Origin: Aaosphaeria pasadenensis
Taxonomy: Eukaryota; Ascomycota; Dothideomycetes; Pleosporales
Length of the DNA stretch: 64,000 nt
Direction of reading: 5' to 3'
Assembly: GCA_022813625.1 (NCBI GenBank)
Contig: JAKLMB010000028.1
Span: forward strand, 124,001-188,000
Both the position numbers and the translations under genes were made by a program. The notes below the pieces were generated by a model. The model had not been told where the DNA came from and did no database searches. It saw only the letters and a list, made by a program, of their open reading frames with translations. Below, one piece after another: positions 49,878 through 58,650 of the stretch. Position 1 is the first letter of the stretch. Every line of letters starts with the position of its first letter.

Positions 49878-50934
49878 GGTGAATTCTGTGGAAATTGATG
49901 GGGGGATTGCAAACACCTGGAAGTCTCGAGGACTACATTTGACATATCGCACCATTCTGAAGAACGACCTTCATTGCTGACGCGATTTCGTAGGGTGGGG
50001 CAAACCCGTTGTTGGCTGCAGTAATGGCCGCGCCACTCGCAGACGCTCCGACATGATCATCACGGGGAAGGCTGAAATGGAAAATGGGGGAACTCAGTGA
50101 CATTCGTGAAGGATTCGCCGTAAGGATTCGCCGTCAGGGTTCGCTGTCTACTCAAGCATCAGCCAAGGTCACGCAAGCTTACTGTGGGGAACAAAGTTAT
50201 GACGCTCGCAAAGCTTACGTTTTTGCACGCCAACAAACATGCGCATCGGCATGCAAGGGGGTACAATGTCAACAGCCAGATCCTACCTCCCGATTCAGGT
50301 TTAGGGGCTCACCGAATCTTGCATTGTCTCTTGGGGCTGAAAGAACGTTGGGGAACAGAGCCGCAGATCATCGGCGCCCTATTCCTCTCACTAGGCCAAC
50401 AGGGACAAGATTGACGCAAGCTAGAGGTGCGGCCCGCGGATCCAGCTGTCATTCGTATATGCGCCCTGCATCGTGAACTAAGACGTTTGTGCGAATAGCT
50501 TCAAGTACGTATTGACGTAACGCTCCCCTTCAATTTTGGAGCAACTTCGCCACCCCCGGTCGGCCTATGCATATTTTCGCAACCCGGGCCCAGAACCGAA
50601 CTCAACCGACCTGAAACACATAGCTCGACACGTGAGGGAATATTTGTCGATTTTTGGAATGATGCATATTAGGTCTTTTAAACGGTCATCTATCGTTGTC
50701 CCTATGAAGCAGGTGGCCTTAAATTCGCCATTGTTCAGCTACATCACAAACCTGTGTGAGCTCATCGGCACCAATGATGCATGGGGGCACGCAGGTCCCA
50801 TAAGCGCTTGATGCAATGAACGCCAAATAAGATCTCCCAAATGCTTAATTGAACTCCATAGGGACTAAGTGCTTGCCACAGACTATTCATTTTATTTTTT
50901 GTACTATTCTATGTAGGACTACGTGGAACGGTGA
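49878..50934. promoter_or_regulatory. Upstream region of UstYa copy 2
   Basis: About 1.06 kb from the start of copy 2 to the stop of copy 3. No gene supported. Contains three tandem 13-bp units at 50111-50149, about 230-270 bases upstream of the copy 2 start. Confidence 0.5.
50111..50149. repeat. Three tandem 13-bp units in a cluster promoter
   Basis: GGATTCGCCGTAA, GGATTCGCCGTCA and GGGTTCGCTGTCT follow one another without gap. The first two differ at one base, the third at a few. Position upstream of UstYa copy 2 makes a protein-binding array possible; no factor is known. Confidence 0.7.
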
Positions 50935-51894
50935 TCATCTAGTATGCTCCGACCCCGGATGACGAATTAGTGCTGGATCAAATCCATCGAATGAGTGATC
51001 CAAAGCCCAACCATGAAGCGCATCCCAATCTACGCACTTGTGTTTGCTTGTGAACACTGGCCATGGCTTCTGCTTATCGTCTCGCCATGTGTAAGTGTTA
51101 ACAGTAACGTCCGCATTGCACATGATGTACTGGCGGATCACATCCAGACAATGGTCTAGTCAAGTCAGTCTCCAAATATGAAGGACAGGAACTAAAGACA
51201 TTTTGGCACTTACCGAGATGCTCCTCTTTATTCGATTCATTGATGGTATAGTATTCGGGATGAATCGAATGTCGAATGTATTTCTGGAGTTCTATATCAG
51301 TGCATGCTCCTATGTTTTCGAGCCAAAGGCAGCTTACCAGACAATGCAATTGATGGTAAACATCTGGAAAAAGCATTAGAACAAATCCTACACACTGACT
51401 GAGTTCACGTACCTAGCGTTACGAAGTACCCCGAACCATCTTCAAGCGGAATGGATGTTCGGTTCATTCGTTCCATGTCCTCCTTGGAGGCACGAATTGC
51501 AGTTGGTGCAAGAAGATCATGCCATGCGGCATCAAGCTCTGGAGAAGGTGGTCCTTTGTACGGATTGTTGTCATCCAGTTCTCCATGCACTGTCCGGCTC
51601 TCGAACTTCAGAGCAGCATTTGCAGGTGCTGTGGAGAATGTGAGACGAGCAAGAAGTCACTGCGGTGGTGGACTTACAGTAAAGACGTTCTTGTGGTTCT
51701 GGTGTACGCATGTAAAAGTAGAGTGCTGTCATATAACCAAGTGCTATGACAGTGTGTATGAAGACGGCGAGCATTCCGTGAATGGAGACAAACTTGTCTC
51801 CTCTACGGACGGGTTGTTGGGTATCTTCGACATTGGAATCATCGAGTAGCCCCTTCTCCGAATCGTCGAGACTCGAATTGCGTGACATCTTCAT
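50935..51894 (-). CDS. UstYa-type oxidase, cluster copy 3
   Basis: Minus-strand exons 51678-51894, 51413-51628, 51338-51363, 51214-51283 and 50935-51155 give 249 aa. The 26-nt third exon carries the first family motif HQLHC (148-152); the second, HLDHC (175-179), is split by an intron and followed by LDVIRQYIMC. One transmembrane helix lies at about residues 41-62. A second ATG two codons downstream (51888) is an alternative start. It is more divergent from copies 1 and 2 than they are from each other, and resembles the classic UstYa/UstYb pattern (YHQLHCLKYIR...PEYY). It is read head-to-head with the repeat precursor, which strongly suggests they work together. Confidence 0.87.
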
Positions 51895-52651
51895 ATTCTG
51901 AACGAGATTTGAGAAAGTTCTGAGCAAGAAGGAAGGAAATAACTTTGGGGGTCGTTAGACTTCTCGTTTGCTTGATAGTTTGAAATGCACAATAGATAGG
52001 TTTCATGCGTAAGAATGAAAACGTACAGCAAGACCCGTATGAGCAATTTGCAGAGTTCTGCACCATCAGCATTCAACATGGTTCACCTGCACGTGAATTC
52101 TTTACTAAGTGATAGTCGCCGAGCGCCTGCGTGGCGATGTAATTGTCAATTCACCGTGCGCGCAAGGATCCTTGCCGAATTCGGAAAATGTGTATAGCAG
52201 AACGTAACGATGATCCACCCCGCCGCAGTTGGCAGATCCGGGATAGGCACAGCAGGATCGTTTACGTCGCTCAGATATACCATCTCAACCAAATGCAGAT
52301 GTTCGGTGCGCCCCTATGCAAGGATTCTCCATCTCACGACCCACTGCTCAACCTCATTTGCTGCAAATTGTACGCGGCTCCAGATTGACATTGGAATGTC
52401 ACCATTTCAGTTTGACATGTCGAACGCGACAGCCTCGGGGGCCGGAGGGTCTTACGTGAATTCAAAGTTGACCGAAAAGAGTAGAGGACATGTCCAGTAA
52501 GGGGCGATGTATGGTAGTCTTGAGAATATAAATATGACACTCTGCTCGCTCAAGTTCTCGTTATCCACTCACCAAAGGCCTTTCGACATTCACTCCAGGC
52601 AAAGCATCTTCTCACCATCATTATCATAACTCCTTCGTATCAATCATCAAG
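51895..52651. promoter_or_regulatory. Divergent promoter, UstYa copy 3 / RiPP precursor
   Basis: 757 bases between the start codons of copy 3 (-) and the peptide precursor (+). No gene seen inside. A TATA-like element near 52527 faces the precursor. Confidence 0.6.
52527..52534 (+). promoter_or_regulatory. TATA-like box of precursor gene
   Basis: TATAAATA, 118 bases before the precursor ATG, a plausible distance for a fungal TATA element with a short leader. A visual call only. Confidence 0.4.
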
Positions 52652-53608
52652 ATGAGAATCAACGCCGTTCTCGCTGCCATCTTGGCTTCTGCCACCTTGG
52701 GCGCTGCTATCCCCGTGAATGGTGAGTTCTGGACTCCATTTCAATATATACAATCCACTAACTGAGATTAAGTTGGCCCAATTGAGGCTCGCGGTGAACT
52801 TGATGCCGACAGCCACCAGTCCTACAGACGTGCCAACAATGATGCGGATAGCCACCAATCCTACAGGCGAGAGGTCGCCGATGCGGATAGCCATCAGTCC
52901 TACAAGCGCGAGGGCGCTGATGCCGACTCCCACCAGTCTTACAGGCGTGGTGAGGCCGACGCTGATAGCCACCAATCCTACAAGCGCGACAACAACGATG
53001 CCGACAGCCATCAGTCTTACAAGCGCGAGGTAGCTGATGCTGATAGCCATCAATCCTACAAGCGCGGTGAGGCCGACGCGGATAGCCATCAGTCCTACAA
53101 ACGCGAGGGCGCAGACGCCGACTCCCATCAATCCTACAAGCGCGGAGAGGCCGACGCGGACAGCCATCAATCATACAAGCGTGGCGAGGCCGACGCAGAT
53201 TCTCATCAGTCCTACAAGCGCGGAGAGGCAGATGCGGATAGCCACCAGTCTTATAAGCGCGGAGAGGCCGACGCTGATTCACACCAATCCTACAAGCGCG
53301 AGGGTGCTGATGCCGACAGCCACCAGTCGTACAAGCGCGGAGAAGCGGACGCTGATTCTCATCAGTCGTACAAGCGCGGAGAGGCGGACGCGGACTCTCA
53401 CCAATCCTACAAGCGTGGCGAGGCCGATGCCGACTCTCATCAATCCTACAAACGTGGTGAGGCCGACGCGGATAGCCACCAGTCCTACAAGCGCGAGGGA
53501 GCCGATGCCGACAGCCATCAGTCCTACAGGCGTGATGGTGCTGATGCTGATAGCCATCAGTCTTACAGGCGCGAGAGCGCTGACGCAGATTCTCACCAGT
53601 CATACTAA
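52652..53608 (+). CDS. Kex2-processed repeat precursor, candidate dikaritin-type RiPP
   Basis: Exons 52652-52721 and 52773-53608 (51-nt intron) give 301 aa. The signal peptide is at residues 1-19 (MRINAVLAAILASATLGAA). After a short leader, 21 units of 13 residues follow from residue 31 to the end, each of the form xxxDADSHQSY plus KR or RR. The octapeptide DADSHQSY is identical in all 21; only the three preceding residues vary (GEA, EGA, EVA, DNN, ANN, GEL, DGA, ESA). The last unit stops directly after Tyr. This is the layout of UstA/PhomA-type precursors, where Kex2 releases cores that UstYa oxidases then cyclise. Three UstYa genes, one head-to-head with this gene, surround it. The core resembles no dikaritin I know. 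An unmodified secreted peptide remains possible. Confidence 0.88.
52793..53605 (+). repeat. 21 in-gene tandem repeats of 39 bp
   Basis: Twenty full 39-bp units and a final 33-bp unit before the stop. Units differ at many third positions, including Ser AGC versus TCN codons, while the encoded octapeptide never changes. Confidence 0.95.
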
Positions 53609-54550
53609 ACGACGCAATGTCTTCCCCAGACATGTCAGAAGACTTCAATCTGGGGTAGATAAACGGTACACGCAGTGCAACTTTCCTGAAACAGATTGGC
53701 TTGTATGCAGGAGCACTTGGGAATTGGTGCATGTCGAATAGGACTGGATCCGGTGATGATATGAACGGAATGGAATGGCATGGCGATGCAGCTATCGGTG
53801 GATGTTTGGACGCTCATTAGATGTGTTTTAGATCCTTTAGCCGAATACAGTGGATGTTGACGAACCTTCTGTGCACCGTTGTCTCCTGCTGAATCGTGAG
53901 AATGTTATGCTTACAAGACAGATTGTGTCAATATCTCGGCTCTTCCTATCTCTCTTACTAGAAATCAAACGAAGCTCTACTGCATGCAACTCAGGGCCCG
54001 GTCTTGGCCATTAGCAGTGCCATGAAGCATGAGTCAAGATATGTGAATGGAAGCTGGAACGTGGCCAGAGGACGTTGGATGTTCGATCAGACTTTGCACG
54101 TTTTCTGCCCGAGACTGTTGATTTCCACCAAGCAAAAACAACCACTCGCTATTCCAGAAGTCTGCCTTTGAATATGGCCAAATGGATTCCTGTATATCTG
54201 GCCGCTCTTCGCAATAATTGTTGCATCCGGAAATGATAAAGACTAGGCGGAAAAGTGGATGAGATCTAGCTATAAGAGTCCCAAAGGCCGATGGGCCCCG
54301 CTAGTAACCGTGATGCTGTGATTGGTCAATGCCTATTTCAGTATGCCGGTCTGACACTAAATCCTGACCGCACGCCCTATGTAATAAGCCTCCAGGAATT
54401 CTTCAAAGATGAGTCGGAAGGACTGAGGAGTCATGCATTTATGGCTATAAATTTCAACTGAAGTCCCATTGAAACCATCCTGTCTTATATACAACTACAC
54501 ATTGGTTTTTGTTTGAGCAAGAATCCAATTACAGAAATACTACCTAGATC
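53609..54550. other. Intergenic; upstream region of PLP enzyme
   Basis: About 940 bases between the precursor stop and the PLP-enzyme start, both read rightwards. No gene seen. Confidence 0.55.
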
Positions 54551-56187
54551 ATGGCGTCGAGCACACTGGCTGTAAGGGAGCGTGGCCCCTCAAAGTTTGG
54601 AAAAGAACTGAGGAAAGACTTCTTGTTCGACAAGAATTGGCTCAATCTTAATCATGGTAGGACCTCCTGGCACATGTCTTGATACATTGGCCTTGTCGCT
54701 GCTCCTTTTGCCTGGTCGAGGACGTCAATACTTCTATGAACTACCCCACATTGGATTTGCTTTGCTTGTCTTCAAGTTCATACGTCAATGACTAGAAGAG
54801 CTTTTTTTCCAAATTGACAGGAGTCTGAAATCGCCATTCTTGGAGTATCAACTGACAAATTACCAGGCTCTTTCGGCACCTATCCTCGTAAGATCCAGAC
54901 CATTCTTCGCGGATTTCAGGACGAAGCCGAAGCCAGGCCAGACAAATTCATCCGCTACGACTACCCCCAGTACCTCGATGAGTCTCGCATTGCCGTATCA
55001 AAGGTTCTCAATGCACCCGTCGAAGGTGTAGTCTTTGTGCCCAATGCGACAACTGGCGTCAACACTGTCTTCAGAAATCTCGTCTTCGAGAAGGGCGACA
55101 AAATTCTCTATCTCGACAATATATACGGTGCATGCGAAAAGACGATTGCATACATCACCGAAACGACCCCAGCTGAGGCTATCAAAATGCATTATGAATT
55201 GCCCTTCGAGGATGACTCGCTCGTCGAGGACTTCAAGAAGACTATCAAGCAGGAGCAGGAGAAAGGTTCTAAAGTCAAAATTGCATTGTTCGATGCAGTC
55301 GTGAGCATGCCAGGTGTTAGGCTTCCATTTGAGCGACTCACAGAGGCATGCCGAGAGCTGGGTGTCTTGAGCTGCATTGATGCAGCGCACGGCATCGGAC
55401 ACGTGGAGATCGACATTGAGAAATTGGACCCTGATTTCTTCGTGAGTAATTGTCATAAGTATGTTCTAGTCTCTAGATCCGCCTTGAACCCCTTTGCAAG
55501 ACATTGTGTGCTGATCAGTAAAGATGGCTTTTTGCGCCTCGCGGCTGTGCCGTGTTCTACGTTCCGGTCCGGAATCAGCATCTCATTCGCTCAACGTTAC
55601 CGACTTCGCATGGTTTCATTCCACAACTCAAGCCTGGCGTCAAGATTAGGACACCACTTCCTGTCGTCGGCGTCAAGTCTCTATGGGTATCCAATTTCCA
55701 GTTCGTCGGTACCATCGACAGTGCGCCCTATCTTTGCGTTCCAGAGTCGATAAAGTATCGCGAATCCATCGGCGGTGAGAAGGCCATTATTGATTACTGC
55801 CACAACTTAGCCAAGACAGCTGCAGCGCGTACTGCAGAGATTCTGGGCACAGAGGTTATGGACAATTCTACGCACACAATCACAGATTGCTGTCTTACAA
55901 ACGTTCGCTTACCGCTCTCATTGGCCGAGCTCGAACCAATCGCTGTCAAAGCAGGAATAGAAAAAGATGACGTTGCAGGTGTTGCAACTGCTTGGATGCA
56001 CACGACCTTCATTGAAGACTATGAAACCTTCCTAGCCTTGATATTTTACAATGGAAATTGGTGGGTCCGACTGAGCGCACAGGTGTACTTGGGTCTAGAG
56101 GATTTTGAGTGGGCTGCTCAAAAGCTGAAAGAGGTCATCGAGAGGGTCAAGAAAGGAGAATTCATTCCTAGTGGCAGCAAGTTGTAG
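54551..56187 (+). CDS. Class V PLP-dependent enzyme (isopenicillin N epimerase / lyase-like)
   Basis: A fold-type I pyridoxal-phosphate enzyme of aminotransferase class V. Exons 54551-54656, 54867-55458 and 55524-56187 give 453 aa. The 210-nt first intron is long but joins NLNHG to SFGTYP exactly as expected for the family. The Asp that holds the cofactor nitrogen is in DAAHG (residue 207), and the PLP Lys is in NCHKW (residue 233), recovered only when intron 2 is removed. Relatives include epimerases, cysteine desulfurases and C-S lyases. The ustiloxin cluster also carries a class V PLP enzyme (UstD), so a tailoring role on the peptide is plausible but not shown. It is cytosolic, with no signal peptide, which would place it after release of the peptide from the secretory route. 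Confidence 0.85.
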
Positions 56188-56349
56188 AGGATCAGGGAGA
56201 ATAGGATTCGCCTTTCGCATTGATATAACTTAGACTTGTTCCTTCAAATCATTGATTGAGACTGTGATTATGGTAGCATGCTTTCCTTGCGTCACTTTAT
56301 TGCCCGCCATTGTCGATATCCAAATTGAAATGAGGAACTCTGTGTCTGA

Positions 56350-56908
56350 TTAGCTATCCCTAAGCTTGGTGAGAGTGCCGGACTCGTCGTAGATGTACTC
56401 GAGGAGGTTGACAGAGTGACCGAACCCGTCAGCAGCAGTGGCTCCCTCCTCAGGGTCCTCCTTGACTACGATGGTAGGATGAGGGTACTTGTTGAGACCG
56501 GTGCAATTGAGGAAATCTTTGTCGCAGCCTTTGCACTAAATGTAATGTTAGCACGGTCATCGGAACACAGGAGATCGAGAGGGGAATCTGTCGAATCGAA
56601 GTGAAATATCGTGATGGCCGAGACTTACGATATCGTTGTTCAACTGGCAAGCACGCTTTGCACAAATCTTCTCGCAGCCACCACCATTGGTACCCTTGAC
56701 TCCAGCAATCTGTGCATTGTTTTAGTGGTCATGTTTTGAGATAGACAGTGGGCCTACTTACCCGGACACAGTCTTCGAATCTGGCCTTGCAGTCACCGCA
56801 GGACACTAATGCGTTGGACACATGACCAACAGGATAACCGGGAAAGGCACCTCCAGGCAGGGCACAAGCGAGCCCGACGAGCCCGACGAAGGTGACGATG
56901 ACCTTCAT
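56350..56908 (-). CDS. Cysteine-rich small secreted protein
   Basis: Minus-strand exons 56762-56908, 56629-56709 and 56350-56535 give 137 aa. The signal peptide is at residues 1-16 or so (MKVIVTFVGLVGLACA). The mature part carries about nine Cys in its middle: SCGDC, EDC, GGGC, KIC, RAC, CKGC, NC. The last 45 residues have none and are acidic. The pattern is effector-like or hydrophobin-unlike small secreted protein; no named family is recognised. It lies between the PLP enzyme and the housekeeping gene EAF7, tail to tail with the former (162 bases between stops). Nothing connects it to the peptide cluster except position. Confidence 0.75.
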
Positions 56909-57487
56909 GTTGATATTGTGTACGAGCTATCCAGAAACGAGAGTAGTGAGGTAGGTATGTGAACTTCGTCTTTCGTAGTCCGGGGTGGGAGTGATAATGG
57001 AGGCTGCGTGGTGGGAAAAGTATGTTTAGTAGGGTCTGAGGTCTCAAAAGAGATTGAGCAATGGCGCACGGAGAGAGAGAGAGGACCCGACCGGTGTCAA
57101 AGTTGTTATTCGATTGGTGCAGAGGTGGGTGGGCAAGTGCGGTGTGTGACGTTTGTAGTGAAGGCACATGTGGATGTTTGCATTCAACCACAAGACAGCA
57201 TGCTTCTACTTCACCTGCGGTTTGTTTGCTGCTCAGCGCACCCTGCCGGAGAACTTAATTGATGAGTTCAAAAAAGAGCAAACAGTTGCTCGAGCCACAT
57301 GAACTAACAATGTCATTAAATTACAGCCACTATGATGGTCAACGTGCCTTCGGCCACACTTTCCATCCCAATGACACAATTTCACCATTGATGAAGATTT
57401 TAGTACGCATATTGTCTTAATGAATTAACCGGGTATCTTAGTAGTAAGGAATGATAATAAAAACACAGCACTCGTACAAGATTCATT
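56909..57487. other. Intergenic
   Basis: About 580 bases upstream of the Cys-rich protein and downstream of EAF7 (both minus strand). No gene seen. Confidence 0.55.
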
Positions 57488-58431
57488 TTACCTCTTCCTC
57501 GTCCTTTTTGGTGCCGGTTTGGCTGCCTTCGCAGCACTACGATTGGTCCTCCTTGTGCTTGGGGCAGTTTCTTCTGTGGCAGACTCTTCGCTGCTCCCTT
57601 CTTCCTCTTCTTCCTCTTCCTCTTCCTCTTGTTCTTCCTCCGCCGATTCCGACTCTACTGTCTGTGCCTTATTGTTCTTTGCGCTTTGTCCGCTTCTCGT
57701 GGCCTTTCCCTTGGCAGCCGATCGACTTGCACGTGTGTTCTTCGGATTTTTCGGCGCGGGTGTGGCACCTGACAAGCTCTCTGCTTTGAGCGATTGTGAC
57801 TTCTCGTTTTCTGGCAGATCATGTAGCAACCCTATTCCAGGCTGGTACAGAGCCTTGTCATCTTCAATAGGAATGAATGGTGGAGAGGATGCTGCCTCGG
57901 ATTCCGGGCCATGGAAGCGTTTTTGCCACATAATCTCGCCAAAATCCTCCTCTGGTAACTCAAATTCGGGGAGATCGTATGCTTCGTCGGGGTCGGCAGG
58001 GTCGGGTTGGTCACTAAACTCATAAGAGTTCTCGCGCTCATCGAGGGCTCGCAGGTCGTATAGTTGGTACAGTTTGCGCCAGACGCCGGGAATTCGGGTG
58101 TGAGGAGCGTCTTCGGACGCGAAGCCGTGAGATCGCATATTGTTGTGTATTGACATCATGCGGAAATGCTTGTGCAGACCTGTCGCGAAGGTTACTTAAC
58201 AGCTCAAACAGGGAGATGGTACAACTGACCTGCGGGCTTCCATTTCATCATGTTTTTGAACAATTGGGTCTCCTGATCATCGGTCCATAGTATACCAGAC
58301 TCATTCTCTTCCTGCGGGGAAGAGCGATCTTGCGATTGAGTAGCTACGCCAGATTCCTGTGGTGTTTTGGGCTGCGTGTCTGCGAGCGGCGTGGAGGCCG
58401 CACTGGCCTTTGTTCGCTTCCGAGGAGGCAT
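57488..58431 (-). CDS. EAF7: NuA4 histone acetyltransferase subunit Eaf7 (MRGBP-like)
   Basis: A nuclear chromatin-modification protein; Eaf7 joins Eaf3 and Eaf5 in a sub-module of the NuA4 acetyltransferase. Exons 58230-58431 and 57488-58179 on the minus strand give 297 aa. The conserved core spans about residues 45-120: WTDDQETQLFKNMMKWKPAGLHKHFRM, the intron falling inside the PAG-LHKHF junction, then PGVWRKLYQLYDLRALDERE, which matches the MRGBP/Eaf7 signature. The C-terminal half is disordered, with an acidic run of more than ten Glu near residue 250 and a basic tail (KPAPKRTRKR) that may serve nuclear import. Divergent from the gamma-tubulin complex gene. Confidence 0.9.
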
Positions 58432-58650
58432 GGAGGAGCGCGACTCAACAATGAATAGATAGTCGTAAGATGTTTAGATATGCGGATCGAGCAATGGATT
58501 GTTGCAGGCAGCCGTTCTTGTGGTGTGGTTGGCGTTCACGAGAATGTATGTTTAGCGCGAACTGCACCGCGTAGGGCTGAGATTTTGGCGTCATTGGCCG
58601 AGGCACTCCCGAACAACCAACTACCCCAGAAATGTCAGGGCGACCGCGAG
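58432..58650. promoter_or_regulatory. Divergent promoter, EAF7 / gamma-tubulin complex gene
   Basis: 219 bases between the two start codons on opposite strands. It contains an upstream in-frame ATG for the right-hand gene at 58480. Confidence 0.55.

Noticed and set aside
52793..53605. CRISPR-like array
   Set aside because: Regular 39-bp units, but they are coding, lack distinct spacers, and the genome is fungal.
52652..53608. Alpha-factor-type mating pheromone precursor
   Set aside because: Layout with Kex2 sites is similar, but the unit lacks the Trp, Cys and Gly-Gln pattern of Pezizomycotina alpha pheromones and there are far more copies than usual.
52640..53741. Long open frames on both strands across the 39-bp repeat array
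   Set aside because: They are out-of-frame readings of the 21 repeats. The real frame has a signal peptide, an intron and dibasic sites.
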